A DNA stretch of 64,000 nt, taken from the NCBI RefSeq assembly GCF_018919395.1, contig NZ_JAHLME010000001.1, positions 930,001 through 994,000 of the forward strand. The letters are read 5' to 3'. The translations under genes were made by a program, and so were the position numbers. Below, one piece after another: positions 29,782 through 38,653 of this stretch (its first letter is position 1; every line of letters begins with the position of its first letter). The DNA is from Geomonas azotofigens. GTDB taxonomy: Bacteria; Desulfobacterota; Desulfuromonadia; Geobacterales; Geobacteraceae. A model generated the notes under the pieces. That model was not told the DNA's origin and made no database searches. It saw only the letters and a list, made by a program, of their open reading frames with translations.

Positions 29782-29824
29782 TAGGATCATCGCAAAGCTG
29801 GAAAAGCTGATTGGAGAAAAGATT

Positions 29825-30661
29825 TTGGCCTGGAAAGCAATCGGGATATTCGATTCCGGTGTGGGCGGCTTGACCGTCCTTAAAGAAGTTGTGCGCACGC
29901 TCCCCCAGGAGGACACCATCTACCTCGGGGACACTGCCCGGGTTCCTTACGGCACCAAGTCGCCTGAAACCGTCATCCGCTACTCGCGCCAGATCGCGCG
30001 CTACCTCCTGAACCGGGACATCAAGCTCTTGGTCGTCGCCTGCAACACCGCCTCCGCGGTGGCGCTCTCCGCGCTGCAGCAGGAGTTCGAGATCCCCATC
30101 GTGGGGGTGATCGAGCCGGGCGCCCGCGCCGCGGCCGCCGCCACGAGAAGCGGCAAGGTCGGGGTGATCGGCACCGCCGCCACCGTCGCCTCCTCCGCCT
30201 ACACCAAGGCGATCAAGAGGATCAACCCGGACATCGAGGTGGTGAACCGCGCCTGCCCCCTGTTCGTCCCGCTGGCCGAGGAGGGGTGGGTGGACAACGA
30301 GGTGACCAGGATGACCGCGCGCATCTACCTCGAGGACCTGAAGGCGCAGGGGGTGGACACCCTGGTGCTCGGCTGCACCCACTACCCGATCCTGAAGGAC
30401 GTGATCGCCCAGGTGATGGGGCCGGAGGTGACCCTGGTGGACTCCGCGGCCGAGACCGCCCGCACCGTGGCGCAGATCCTCACCGAACAGGGGCTCTTGC
30501 GGCCGGAGAACGAGCGGGGCAATCACCACTACTTCGTCACCGACATCCCGGCCGGTTTCATCAGGGTCGGCAACCGTTTCCTCGGCGGCGAGCTCGGGGA
30601 CGTCTACCAGGTGAGCCTGGAGCAGGATCAGGAAGGAGGGGAAGGTGAAGAGACGCAGTAA
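29825..30661 (+). CDS. murI: Glutamate racemase (TTG start)
   Basis: A 278-residue enzyme that makes D-glutamate for peptidoglycan. The two catalytic cysteines are in V-A-C-N-T-A-S (Cys73) and L-G-C-T-H-Y-P (Cys184); the catalytic aspartate is in G-I-F-D-S-G-V-G-G. With a TTG start at 29825 these become D10, C73 and C184, the usual family positions, and GGAG lies 8 bases upstream. The frame is open to an ATG at 29669, but that 52-residue extension is translated repeat sequence (P-L-P-H-P-P-F-G-H). The next gene overlaps its end by 17 bases, so the two are translationally coupled. Confidence 0.95.
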   Translation: MAWKAIGIFDSGVGGLTVLKEVVRTLPQEDTIYLGDTARVPYGTKSPETVIRYSRQIARYLLNRDIKLLVVACNTASAVALSALQQEFEIPIVGVIEPGARAAAAATRSGKVGVIGTAATVASSAYTKAIKRINPDIEVVNRACPLFVPLAEEGWVDNEVTRMTARIYLEDLKAQGVDTLVLGCTHYPILKDVIAQVMGPEVTLVDSAAETARTVAQILTEQGLLRPENERGNHHYFVTDIPAGFIRVGNRFLGGELGDVYQVSLEQDQEGGEGEETQ

Positions 30662-31235
30662 CAGGGCCAAGGGCGTCCTGCTGATCGCCTTCCTGGTGTT
30701 CGCGGTGGTGGTCGGCCTGATGGTTTTCAGGAAATACCGGACCGCGACGCAGGTGGCGCCCCCCGCCGCGCCGACCGAGCAGGTCGACACCCGCGTGGTG
30801 ACGTTGTTCTTCTCCAACCAGGACGGGTCGTCGCTGACGCGGGAAGGGCGCGAGATCGCGGTCGAGGACACCACCGACGACATGATCGCCAGCGTGGTGG
30901 ACGAGTTGGTGGTGGGGCCTTTGGGGGACCTGGCGCCGACGCTGCCGCACAACGCGAAGGTGCTCGGGGCGCAGTTGAAGGGGGACGTGGCGCAGGTCGA
31001 TTTCTCCAAGGAGCTGGTGGAGAGTCTGCCCGAGGGGAGTTCCGCCGAGATGAGTGCCGTCTACTCCGTGGTCGATACGGTGGTCGCCAACTTCCCGCAG
31101 GTGAAGGCGGTGCGGTTCCTGGTCGACGGCGTGCCGGTCAAGGAACTGAAGGGGCATCTCGACCTTTCCGCTCCCATCGCGCCCGACTTCACCATGGAGA
31201 AGAAGGAGGCGCCCGCGGCGCCGGAAAAACAGTAA
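30645..31235 (+). CDS. GerMN domain lipid- or membrane-anchored protein
   Basis: A 196-residue protein with one N-terminal membrane helix (about 10-28) and a GerMN domain (about 50-175; V-T-L-F-F-S-N-Q-D-G and L-V-V-G-P start the pattern). A short Pro/Ala tail follows. It starts at GTG 30645 inside the end of murI, with AAGGAGGGGAA upstream. In spore formers GerM is an envelope assembly protein; in Gram-negative bacteria the domain is found in envelope proteins of unknown role. The coupling with murI supports a cell-wall connection, which is inference. Confidence 0.88.
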   Translation: MKRRSNRAKGVLLIAFLVFAVVVGLMVFRKYRTATQVAPPAAPTEQVDTRVVTLFFSNQDGSSLTREGREIAVEDTTDDMIASVVDELVVGPLGDLAPTLPHNAKVLGAQLKGDVAQVDFSKELVESLPEGSSAEMSAVYSVVDTVVANFPQVKAVRFLVDGVPVKELKGHLDLSAPIAPDFTMEKKEAPAAPEKQ

Positions 31236-31252
31236 ACCGAAAAGCGGAACAC

Positions 31253-31331
31253 AGAGGACACCGAGGTCCACAGAGGGCACAGAGTATCCAGGAAGGGCTC
31301 TCGCCAATCCCCTCTCCCCCGGGTGTCCTCT
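31253..31331. repeat. Inverted repeat upstream of metH
   Basis: AGAGGACACC (31253-31262) and GGTGTCCTCT (31322-31331) flank a 59-base centre rich in CAGAGG units. This looks like a dispersed palindromic element. No cobalamin or SAM riboswitch pattern was recognised in this leader. Confidence 0.55.
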
Positions 31332-31372
31332 ATGGTTAACACATTTTTTGACTCTAAATTCAGGGGTGACCG

Positions 31373-33814
31373 ATGAAGATGCCGTTTATGCAGGCGGTTA
31401 AGGAGCGGGTGCTGGTTTTGGACGGCGCCATGGGGACCATGCTGCAGGAACGCGGGCTGAAAGCGGGACAGTCGCCCGAGGAAATGAACCTGACGGCGCC
31501 GGAGGTGGTGGCCGGGGTGCACCGCGCCTACCTCGAGGCCGGCGCCGACATCATCGTCACCAACACCTTCGGCGGCACCAAGGCGAAGCTCGACCACTAC
31601 GGCCTGGGCGACCAGGTGGAGCGGATCAACGCGGAGGCGGTGCGCATCGCCCGCGAGGTCGCCGGCGAGAGCGCCTACGTGGCTGGCTCGATCGGACCGA
31701 CCGGCCGCTTCGTGGAGCCGGTGGGCGACATGAGCTTCGACGAGGCGCACGCGCTCTTCACCGAGCAGGCGAAAGCCCTGATCGACGCCGGCTGCGACGC
31801 CATCTCCCTGGAGACCTTCCTGGACATCAAGGAGATCCGGGCAGCGCTCATCGCCATCCGCGAACTCTCCGCCGACATCCCGGTCATCACCATGCTCACC
31901 TTCGAGGAGAAGGGGAGAAGCGTGCTCGGCTCGCCGCCGGAGGCCGCGGCCATCACCCTGGAAGCGGCGGGCGCCTCCATCATCGGCTCCAACTGCGGCC
32001 TGGGCGTGGACGGCATCTACGACATCCTCTGCGCCATGAGGAAGGTGACCGCCCTGCCGCTCATCTCCCAGGCCAACGCGGGGCTCCCGATCCTCAAGGA
32101 CGGCGTCACCGTATTCCCCGGCACCCCCGACGAGATGACCGCCTACCACGACCGGATGCTCGGCCTGGGCGTGCGGGTCATCGGCGGTTGCTGCGGCACC
32201 ACCCCGGCGCACATCTCCGCCATCAAGGAGGCGCTCTCCGGCAGACAGACCCCCTTCATCCCCAAGCAAGACGACGGCACCACCTGGATCTCCAGCCGCG
32301 GCTCCTTCGCGGCCATCGGTAAAAAACACCCGGTGGCGCTCATCGGCGAGCGCATCAACCCGACCGGCAAGAAGCTTTATTCGCAGGAGCTGCGCGAAGG
32401 GAAGGTGAGCTACATCCGCCGCGAGGCGCTGGAGCAGACCGAGCTCGGGGCAACGCTCCTCGACGTCAACGTGGGGACGCCCGGCATCGACGAGCCCGCC
32501 GCCATGGAGCGCGCCGTCTTCTGCATCACCGGCGCCGTCCAGACCCCGCTGGTGCTCGATTCCTCCTCGCCGCAGGCGCTGGAGGCGGGGCTTAAATCCG
32601 CCGACGGCAAGGTGCTGATCAACTCGGTGAACGGCGAGGAGAAGAGCCTCGCCGCCGTGCTGCCGCTGGCCAGAAAGTACGGCGCGGCCCTGGTCTGCCT
32701 CACCCTCGATGACGTCGGCATCCCGACCGAAGCCGAGGGAAGGGTGGCCGTGGCGGAGAAGATCGCGGAGCGCGCCAAGGCCTTCGGGATCAAGAGGAGC
32801 GACCTCGTCGTCGATTGCCTCACCCTCACGGTGAGCGCCGAGCCCAGGGGCGCGCTGGTCGCCCTCGAGGCGGTGCGCCGGGTGAGCGAGCTCGGCCTCA
32901 ACAGCACCCTCGGCGTCTCCAACATCTCCTTCGGTCTCCCCTGCCGGCCCCTGATCTCGTCCACCTTCTTCTCGATGGCTATCGCCGCGGGGCTCACCTC
33001 CGCCATCGTCAACGTGAAGGAGGCGCCGATGATGTCCGCCTGGAGAAGCGCCATGGTGCTTCTGGGCAAGGACGTCAACGCGGCCGGCTACATCGACGCC
33101 TACCGCGGCCAGGCCGTCGGCGCCACGGTGCAGCCCGCGGCTGCCGCCGGCGGTGCGGCGCCCGTAGCCGAGGCGGCCGAACCGGAAGGGATCCGGGGGC
33201 GGCTCGCCAAGGCGGTCATCAACGGCGAGCTGGAGACCGTGGTCCCGCTGGTGGAGGAGGCCCTCGCCGAGGGGCTCTCGCCGATGCAGATCAGCTCCGA
33301 GGCCCTCCTGGTCGGCCTGGACGAGGTGGGCAGGCGCTTCGGCAACGGCTCCTTCTTCCTGCCGCAGGTGATGGTCTCCGCCGACACCATGAAGGCCGCC
33401 TTCGCCCGGTTGAAGCAGGAGCTTGCCGGCGGCGGGCTGAAGAGCATCGGCAAGATCCTCATGGCGACCGTCGAGGGGGACATCCACGATATCGGCAAGA
33501 ACATCCTGGTGACGCTCCTGGAAAACAACGGATTCGAGGTGATCGACCTGGGCAAGAACGTCCCGGCGGCGAAGATCCTGGACGCCGCGCGCAGCCACGA
33601 GGTGGACGCGGTGGGGCTCTCGGCGCTCATGACCACCACCATGGCCCAGATGGACAAGGTGGTGACCCTCTTGAAGTCGGAAGGGGTGAAGAGCTTCACC
33701 ATGGTGGGGGGCGCCGTGGTCACCCAGCAGTACGCCGACGAGATCGGCGCGGACCTCTACGCCAAGGACGCCATGGAGGCGGTGGCCCGCATCAAGGAAC
33801 TGCTGGCAAAATAA
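31373..33814 (+). CDS. metH: Cobalamin-dependent methionine synthase lacking the reactivation domain
   Basis: An 813-residue protein with three of the four MetH modules. The homocysteine-binding barrel (about 1-300) has the zinc cysteines in G-S-N-C-G-L-G and G-G-C-C-G-T-T-P. The pterin-binding barrel (about 320-585) contains I-G-E-R-I-N-P-T-G. The B12 cap and cobalamin-binding domains (about 605-813) have the cobalt ligand in D-I-H-D-I-G-K-N near residue 705. The C-terminal SAM-binding activation domain of E. coli MetH (1227 residues) is absent, as in many anaerobes, so reactivation must come from another protein if needed. No metF is adjacent. The start has AGGGGTGACCG before ATG 31373. Confidence 0.95.
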   Translation: MKMPFMQAVKERVLVLDGAMGTMLQERGLKAGQSPEEMNLTAPEVVAGVHRAYLEAGADIIVTNTFGGTKAKLDHYGLGDQVERINAEAVRIAREVAGESAYVAGSIGPTGRFVEPVGDMSFDEAHALFTEQAKALIDAGCDAISLETFLDIKEIRAALIAIRELSADIPVITMLTFEEKGRSVLGSPPEAAAITLEAAGASIIGSNCGLGVDGIYDILCAMRKVTALPLISQANAGLPILKDGVTVFPGTPDEMTAYHDRMLGLGVRVIGGCCGTTPAHISAIKEALSGRQTPFIPKQDDGTTWISSRGSFAAIGKKHPVALIGERINPTGKKLYSQELREGKVSYIRREALEQTELGATLLDVNVGTPGIDEPAAMERAVFCITGAVQTPLVLDSSSPQALEAGLKSADGKVLINSVNGEEKSLAAVLPLARKYGAALVCLTLDDVGIPTEAEGRVAVAEKIAERAKAFGIKRSDLVVDCLTLTVSAEPRGALVALEAVRRVSELGLNSTLGVSNISFGLPCRPLISSTFFSMAIAAGLTSAIVNVKEAPMMSAWRSAMVLLGKDVNAAGYIDAYRGQAVGATVQPAAAAGGAAPVAEAAEPEGIRGRLAKAVINGELETVVPLVEEALAEGLSPMQISSEALLVGLDEVGRRFGNGSFFLPQVMVSADTMKAAFARLKQELAGGGLKSIGKILMATVEGDIHDIGKNILVTLLENNGFEVIDLGKNVPAAKILDAARSHEVDAVGLSALMTTTMAQMDKVVTLLKSEGVKSFTMVGGAVVTQQYADEIGADLYAKDAMEAVARIKELLAK

Positions 33815-33922
33815 ACGCTTTTTTGCGGTGGCGGGAGCGCGGCGCGCCCCGAATATCGCTTGCAACGCCGCTCCCGCTGTGCTAATTTGCGACGGGTCCG
33901 CCATTTGGCGTAGAGGTAAGGC

Positions 33923-34405
33923 ATGGTCCTGGGTTTCAACCACAACATCAGATACAAAGGGGAGTTGTTCCACGTCCAGACCGAGGACAGCGGAGTCGCC
34001 AATCCCCACATCATCACCTTGCTTTACCGCGGTGGGGTCATCCTCGCGTCCGCCAAAACCAGCTATGCCGACATCATCAAGGTGGCGCAGCTGGAACTGG
34101 TGGTCGAATCGATCATGAAAGAGCAGCACAAGGACATGATGCGCCGCCTGAAAAACGGCGAGTTCGACGCCCGCATCTTCCCCGGCGGCGCGCCGGCGGT
34201 CGCGGCCGAAGAGCTCCGTCCCGCTGTCGAACCACCCCCGGTATCCCCCGCGCCGCAGGCCGCTCCCGCGCAGCCCGACCCGCCGCGCCCCCCGCGCCAG
34301 GAAGCGCCGGCGCAGCCGGCCCCCGCCGCGCCCCCGGCATCTCCAGCCCATCGTAGCCTGGATGAGGTGATCCTCGATTACCTGATCACGGGCGAGGACA
34401 AATAA
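33923..34405 (+). CDS. Conserved hypothetical protein with Pro/Ala-rich tail
   Basis: A 160-residue protein. The first about 90 residues are a compact domain beginning M-V-L-G-F-N-H-N-I-R-Y-K-G-E-L-F-H-V-Q-T-E-D, a type I recall from deltaproteobacterial hypothetical proteins. A Pro/Ala/Gln-rich linker (about 100-140) then leads to a short conserved tail (S-L-D-E-V-I-L-D-Y-L-I). There is no signal or membrane segment. It starts at ATG 33923 with GAGGTAAGGC; the transketolase gene begins 22 bases after its stop, so the two are probably co-transcribed. The function is unknown; the shape (domain, flexible linker, C-terminal peptide) suggests an adaptor, which is speculation. Confidence 0.8.
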   Translation: MVLGFNHNIRYKGELFHVQTEDSGVANPHIITLLYRGGVILASAKTSYADIIKVAQLELVVESIMKEQHKDMMRRLKNGEFDARIFPGGAPAVAAEELRPAVEPPPVSPAPQAAPAQPDPPRPPRQEAPAQPAPAAPPASPAHRSLDEVILDYLITGEDK

Positions 34406-34427
34406 AGCCAGCCTGAAAGGAACCTTC

Positions 34428-35252
34428 GTGAAAGAAAAGATTGCAGATCTGGAAGAAAAGGCGAGGCGCCTGCGCGTCGCCATCGTGAAGACGCTGCACA
34501 AGTCGCAGTCCGGTCATACCGGCGGCTCGCTCTCCGCCATCGACATGGTGTGCGCGCTGTACTTCCACAAGATGCGCCACAACCCGGTGGATCCCGCCTG
34601 GGAAGGCCGTGACCGCTTCGTGCTCAGCAAGGGGCACGCGGCGCCGGCGCTCTACGTGACCCTGGCCGAGTGCGGCTACTTCCCGGCGGAGGACCTCATG
34701 ATGCTGCGCCGCCTGGGAAGCCATCTGCAGGGGCACCCGGACAGCAAGGGAACCCCCGGCGTCGACGTCTGCACCGGGAGCCTCGGGCAGGGTCTCTCCA
34801 TGGCCAACGGCATGGCGCTTGGCCTCAAGCTGGACGGCAAGGAGAACCGGGTCTACGCGGTGCTCGGCGACGGCGAGCTGCAGGAAGGGCAGATCTGGGA
34901 GGCCGCCATGGCCGCCGCCCACTACAAGAGCGACAACCTCTGCGCGCTGATCGACTCCAACGGCCTGCAGATCGACGGCGACGTCGCCAAGGTCATGAAC
35001 GTCTCCTCCATCGCCGACAAGTTCAAGGCCTTCGGCTGGAACGTGATCGAGATCGACGGGCACGACATGGCTCAGATCGTGGCCGCCCTGGATGAGGCCG
35101 AGGCGCACAAGGGGGCCCCGACCGCCATCGTCGCCAAGACCGTCAAGGGCAAAGGGGTGCACCTGTTCGAGAACAAGGCATCCTACCACGGCGTCACCCC
35201 CAACGACGACGAGCTTCCCGAGGCGCTCAGGTGCCTGGGGTGCTGCGACTAA
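34428..35252 (+). CDS. Transketolase, N-terminal (TPP pyrophosphate-binding) subunit
   Basis: A 274-residue protein equal to the first half of a full transketolase. It contains K-S-Q-S-G-H-T-G-G-S-L-S near the N terminus, S-K-G-H-A-A-P-A-L-Y, and the thiamine-binding G-D-G-E-L-Q-E-G-Q-I-W-E-A pattern ending near S-N-G-L-Q-I-D-G. Split transketolases are common in archaea and many anaerobes. With the following gene it makes the non-oxidative pentose phosphate enzyme. It starts at GTG 34428 with AAAGGAACC. The partner gene follows after a 148-base spacer full of palindromic repeats. Confidence 0.95.
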   Translation: MKEKIADLEEKARRLRVAIVKTLHKSQSGHTGGSLSAIDMVCALYFHKMRHNPVDPAWEGRDRFVLSKGHAAPALYVTLAECGYFPAEDLMMLRRLGSHLQGHPDSKGTPGVDVCTGSLGQGLSMANGMALGLKLDGKENRVYAVLGDGELQEGQIWEAAMAAAHYKSDNLCALIDSNGLQIDGDVAKVMNVSSIADKFKAFGWNVIEIDGHDMAQIVAALDEAEAHKGAPTAIVAKTVKGKGVHLFENKASYHGVTPNDDELPEALRCLGCCD

Positions 35253-35278
35253 ACCCGGACGTTGCAGACGCTCCCCCG

Positions 35279-35366
35279 CATTCCCCTCCCCCCGGAGGGG
35301 GGCTTGGGCTGCAACGAAAAATCTTTTTCCCCCTCCCTGACCCTCCCCCTCCGGGGGAGGGAACGT
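35279..35366. repeat. GC-rich palindromic repeats between transketolase subunit genes
   Basis: CCCCTCCCCCCGGAGGGGGG (about 35284-35303) and CCCTCCCCCTCCGGGGGAGGG are two self-complementary blocks separated by about 40 bases, in the spacer of an otherwise tight gene pair. Confidence 0.7.
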
Positions 35367-35400
35367 GGGGTGGCGGACACCTACAGAAAGGGACTTAACT

Positions 35401-36333
35401 ATGATCGCAACGAGGGACGCTTACGGCGAGGCGCTGGCCGAGCTGGGGGGCGAGAACGATAAGATAGTGGTGCTGGACGCGGACCTTTCCGGGTCCACCA
35501 AGACCGGCGTGTTCGCCAAGAAATTCCCGAACCGCTTCTTCAACATGGGCATCGCCGAGGCCAACATGGTGGGCACCGCGGCGGGACTCGCCGCCGTGGG
35601 GAAGGTCCCCTTCCTCTCCACCTTCGCCATCTTCGCCGCCGGCCGCGGCTGGGAGCAGATCCGCCAGTCGGTCGCCTACCCGAAGGCCAACGTGAAGATC
35701 GTCGCCACCCACGGCGGGGTCACCGTCGGTGAGGACGGGGGGAGCCACCAGTCGGTCGAGGACGTCGCCATCATGCGCGCCATCCCCAATATGACCGTCA
35801 TTGTCCCCGCCGACGGCGAGGAGACCAAGGGCGCCATCCGCGCCGTCGCCGCTTACAAGGGGCCGGTCTACGTGCGCCTGGGGCGCAACAAGGTCCCCAG
35901 CGTGTTCCCGGCGGGGCACAAGTTCGAGATCGGCAAGGGCGTGGTCGTGGTCCCCGGCACCGACCTCACCTTCATCACCACGGGGCTCATGACTGCCGCG
36001 GCGGTCACCGCCGCCGAAAAGCTGAAGGCCGAGGGGATCTCCGCCCGCGTGCTGCACATCGGCACCATCAAGCCCCTGGACAAGGAGCTGGTGCTCCAGG
36101 CGGCCGAAGAGACCGGCGCCATCGTCACCGCCGAGGAGCACTCGGTGGTCGGCGGCCTGGGCGGCGCGGTCGCCGAGTACCTGGCCGAGACCTGCCCGAC
36201 CCTGATGAAGAGGGTGGGGGTCTACGACCGCTTCGGCACCTCCGGCAAATCCGACGAACTGCTCAAGTACTTCGGGCTCAACGCCGAAACCCTCATTGAA
36301 GAGGCCAGGGAGATCGTTTCGAGGAAGAAATGA
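35401..36333 (+). CDS. Transketolase, C-terminal (pyrimidine-binding) subunit
   Basis: A 310-residue protein equal to the second half of transketolase. It starts M-I-A-T-R-D-A-Y-G-E-A-L. The catalytic segment F-F-N-M-G-I-A-E-A-N-M-V-G-T-A-A-G-L contains the conserved glutamate, and T-H-G-G-V-T-V-G-E-D-G-G-S-H-Q follows. The C-terminal transketolase domain is complete. ATG 35401 follows AAAGGGACTTAACT. Its stop overlaps the start of the pseudopilin gene (ATGA type), an unexpected coupling of carbon metabolism to a pilin-like protein. Confidence 0.95.
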   Translation: MIATRDAYGEALAELGGENDKIVVLDADLSGSTKTGVFAKKFPNRFFNMGIAEANMVGTAAGLAAVGKVPFLSTFAIFAAGRGWEQIRQSVAYPKANVKIVATHGGVTVGEDGGSHQSVEDVAIMRAIPNMTVIVPADGEETKGAIRAVAAYKGPVYVRLGRNKVPSVFPAGHKFEIGKGVVVVPGTDLTFITTGLMTAAAVTAAEKLKAEGISARVLHIGTIKPLDKELVLQAAEETGAIVTAEEHSVVGGLGGAVAEYLAETCPTLMKRVGVYDRFGTSGKSDELLKYFGLNAETLIEEAREIVSRKK

Positions 36334-37004
36334 TGTCAAGGGTGCTCCGGTCCAACGGAGGCTTCACCTACATAGGCGCGCTGGTCATGGCCGTGATCGT
36401 CGGCATCATGGCCAGCCGCGCCGCCGTGGTCTGGAGTACCGCCATGAAACGTGAGCGGGAGGAGGAACTGATCTCCCGCGGCACCCAGATCCGGAACGCC
36501 CTGCGCAAGTGGTACAAGGTCAAGGTCGTGGACGGGAAGCTGGTGTCGAGCCAGAGCCCCAGCAACGGGCCGGCTGTCGCCCCGACGGCGGTGGCGGGTC
36601 CCCCGGAGATCAAGTCGCTGCTGCAGGACCCGAACACGCCGGCCAAGCTGCGTTACCTGAGGCCCTACTGCCTGGTCGATCCCATCACCGGCAAGGAGTG
36701 GGACGAGATCAGGAAGGACGGCAAGCTCATCGGGGTCAAATCGAAGAGCGAGCAGGTACCGGTGAAACAGGGGAACTTCCCCTTCGATCTCCCCCCCGCC
36801 GACTTCGAGAAGAAGAAAAAGTACAGCGAGTGGGAATTCGTCTACGACCGCATTCCGCCCGTCACCGCGACCGGCGGGGCGATCCAGGGGCTGAAGACCA
36901 GCGGCAGTCCCACTCCGACCTCCCCGCAGGACACCTCGGGGTCCGACGAGGGTACATCGACCAGAAGGTCCAGGTTCAACAGAGGAAACTCCACCACCCC
37001 CTAG
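36330..37004 (+). CDS. Type II secretion/type IV pilus pseudopilin-like protein
   Basis: A 224-residue protein with a class III signal: N-G-G-F-T-Y-I-G-A-L followed by a hydrophobic helix (about 12-32). The expected prepilin peptidase cut is after the second glycine. The usual glutamate at +5 is replaced by glycine (F-T-Y-I-G), as in some minor pseudopilins. The rest is a charged domain with P-Y-C-L-V-D-P-I-T-G-K-E-W-D and a Ser/Thr/Pro-rich tail. ATG 36330 overlaps the transketolase stop. No other pilus or secretion gene is adjacent; the nearest is the GspE-like ATPase at 46.4-48.7 kb. It may be a minor pilin or a standalone pilin-like protein. Confidence 0.82.
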   Translation: MMSRVLRSNGGFTYIGALVMAVIVGIMASRAAVVWSTAMKREREEELISRGTQIRNALRKWYKVKVVDGKLVSSQSPSNGPAVAPTAVAGPPEIKSLLQDPNTPAKLRYLRPYCLVDPITGKEWDEIRKDGKLIGVKSKSEQVPVKQGNFPFDLPPADFEKKKKYSEWEFVYDRIPPVTATGGAIQGLKTSGSPTPTSPQDTSGSDEGTSTRRSRFNRGNSTTP

Positions 37005-37011
37005 GCCGCGA

Positions 37012-38574
37012 ATGGCCGCCTCCCCGGAGGGGGGGGCAGCGCCCGAAACCGGAGGCACCCTGATTTTCAAGAGTCTCACATCGCGGGTTATCGTGCTTTC
37101 CATCTGCCTGCTCGTGTTCGGCATCGGGACCTTCGCCTTCCTGACGCTGCGGCGCGAACAGATGCAGCTCGTCAACTCCGCCCGTGAATCCAGCGAGCTT
37201 CTGCTCGACACCATCGAACGCTCCCTGTACAACTCCATGCGCCACGGCAACACCGAGGACGTGAAGGTGATCCTGGAGATGGTGGGCCAGAGCGAGAACC
37301 TGGTGGGGGTGCGCATCTTCCATCCCCACGGCGTGATCCTGAAGTCCTCCCAGTCCTCGGAGGTCGGGCGCGTCGTGGATCAGCACGACTTCAAACTTTT
37401 CCTGGACAACAAGCGCGAGGGGGTTTTCACCCTGGACGGGCACGGCGAGGTGCTCGGCATGGTGAAGCCGATCTACAACAACCGCCAGTGCAACCTGTGC
37501 CACGGCGCCAAGAGCCGTATCATCGGGCTTTTGAACGTCAACTACTCGCTGGTTGAGACCAGGCGGCGCATCGTCGAGCTGACCAAGCTCTTCGTGATGT
37601 CCACCGTTGCCATCATCGGCTTCCTGTCGCTGGCCATCTCGCTGGTCATGCTGAAGTTCGTCAAGAAGCCGCTGCACCAGCTGGCCAAGAACATGGCGCG
37701 CGTCGAGGCGGGCGACCTCTCGGTGCGCATGACCCCGGAAGGGAAGGACGAGATCGGGCGCCTGATCGTCTCCTTCGACTCCATGGTGGACCGGCTGGAC
37801 CGGGCCAAGAAGGAGCTGGAGACCTACCACTTCCAGCAGATGGAGCGCGCCGACCGCCTCGCCTCGGTGGGGGAGATGGCCGCCGGCATCGCCCACGAGA
37901 TCAAGAACCCGCTCACCGGGATCGCTGCCGCCATCACCGTCCTGAAGGACGACTTCTCCCCCGAGGACGGGCGCTCCCTGATCATCGGCGAGGTGCTCGA
38001 GCAGATCTCCCGGCTGGACAAGACGGTCAACGACCTCCTCTTCTTCGGCAAGCCCACCGTGGCGGAGCCCACCTGCACCGACATCAACAGCGCCCTAAAG
38101 AAGATCCTGATCTTCGCCTCGCAGCACCGCGGCGGCAAGAACATCGAGAAGAAACTGGACCTCGCCGAGGACCTGCCCCCGGTGTACGTCGATCCCAAGC
38201 AGATCCAGCAGGTGTTCCTGAACCTGTTCCTGAACGCGGTGCAGGCGATGCAGTCGGGGGGAACCCTCACCGTCTCCAGCTCGCTGGCCCACGTCGACGG
38301 CATGGACATGGTGCGGGTGCAGGTCAACGACACCGGCCCCGGCATCCCGCCGCAGATCCTGGAGAAGATCTTCACCCCGTTCTTCACCACCAAGGCCCAG
38401 GGGACCGGGCTTGGCCTGGCCATCAGCCACCGGCTCATCGAGCAGCACGGCGGGCGCCTTTCCTGCGTCAGCCAGGACGGCGTCGGCACCACCTTCTCCG
38501 TGGAGCTTCCGGCCTACTGCCCGAGCCAGGAGGAGCTGGAACAGGCCCACCTGAGATCCGGCGTTATCGGTTGA
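37012..38574 (+). CDS. Sensor histidine kinase with a periplasmic c-haem motif
   Basis: A 520-residue protein. A membrane helix (about 24-46), a periplasmic region of about 145 residues with one c-type haem site C-N-L-C-H at residues 160-164, a second helix (about 194-216) and HAMP (about 217-270) come first. The phosphoacceptor helix has G-I-A-H-E-I-K-N-P-L near 292-301, and the NtrB-type ATPase domain has N-D-T-G-P-G-I-P and G-T-G-L-G-L-A-I-S-H. The haem suggests sensing of redox state or a small ligand such as NO. ATG 37012 has no ribosome site and its first 16 residues look repeat-derived; CTG 37060, preceded by GGAGG, may be the real start. The NtrC-type partner follows 79 bases later. 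Confidence 0.92.
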   Translation: MAASPEGGAAPETGGTLIFKSLTSRVIVLSICLLVFGIGTFAFLTLRREQMQLVNSARESSELLLDTIERSLYNSMRHGNTEDVKVILEMVGQSENLVGVRIFHPHGVILKSSQSSEVGRVVDQHDFKLFLDNKREGVFTLDGHGEVLGMVKPIYNNRQCNLCHGAKSRIIGLLNVNYSLVETRRRIVELTKLFVMSTVAIIGFLSLAISLVMLKFVKKPLHQLAKNMARVEAGDLSVRMTPEGKDEIGRLIVSFDSMVDRLDRAKKELETYHFQQMERADRLASVGEMAAGIAHEIKNPLTGIAAAITVLKDDFSPEDGRSLIIGEVLEQISRLDKTVNDLLFFGKPTVAEPTCTDINSALKKILIFASQHRGGKNIEKKLDLAEDLPPVYVDPKQIQQVFLNLFLNAVQAMQSGGTLTVSSSLAHVDGMDMVRVQVNDTGPGIPPQILEKIFTPFFTTKAQGTGLGLAISHRLIEQHGGRLSCVSQDGVGTTFSVELPAYCPSQEELEQAHLRSGVIG

Positions 38575-38653
38575 TCAATCGCAGCAACGAGCAGTACGGC
38601 AGACCCCGACCACCCCGGGCCGCGAGCCCGGCACCACATCCTAAGGAGCCGCC

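Noticed and set aside
29669-29824. ATG 29669 as start of murI
   Set aside because: The 52 added residues are translated palindromic repeat; the TTG at 29825 puts the catalytic residues at family positions and has GGAG upstream.
31236-31372. Cobalamin or SAM riboswitch upstream of metH
   Set aside because: The leader is only 137 bases, is mostly a palindromic repeat, and lacks the B12 box or SAM kink-turn patterns.
31061-34501. Minus-strand open frame of 1146 codons running over GerMN, metH, the hypothetical gene and the start of transketolase
   Set aside because: It lies opposite clearly real genes, crosses spacers, has no recognisable domain and His/Arg/Gly/Asp-rich composition typical of antisense frames in high-GC coding DNA.
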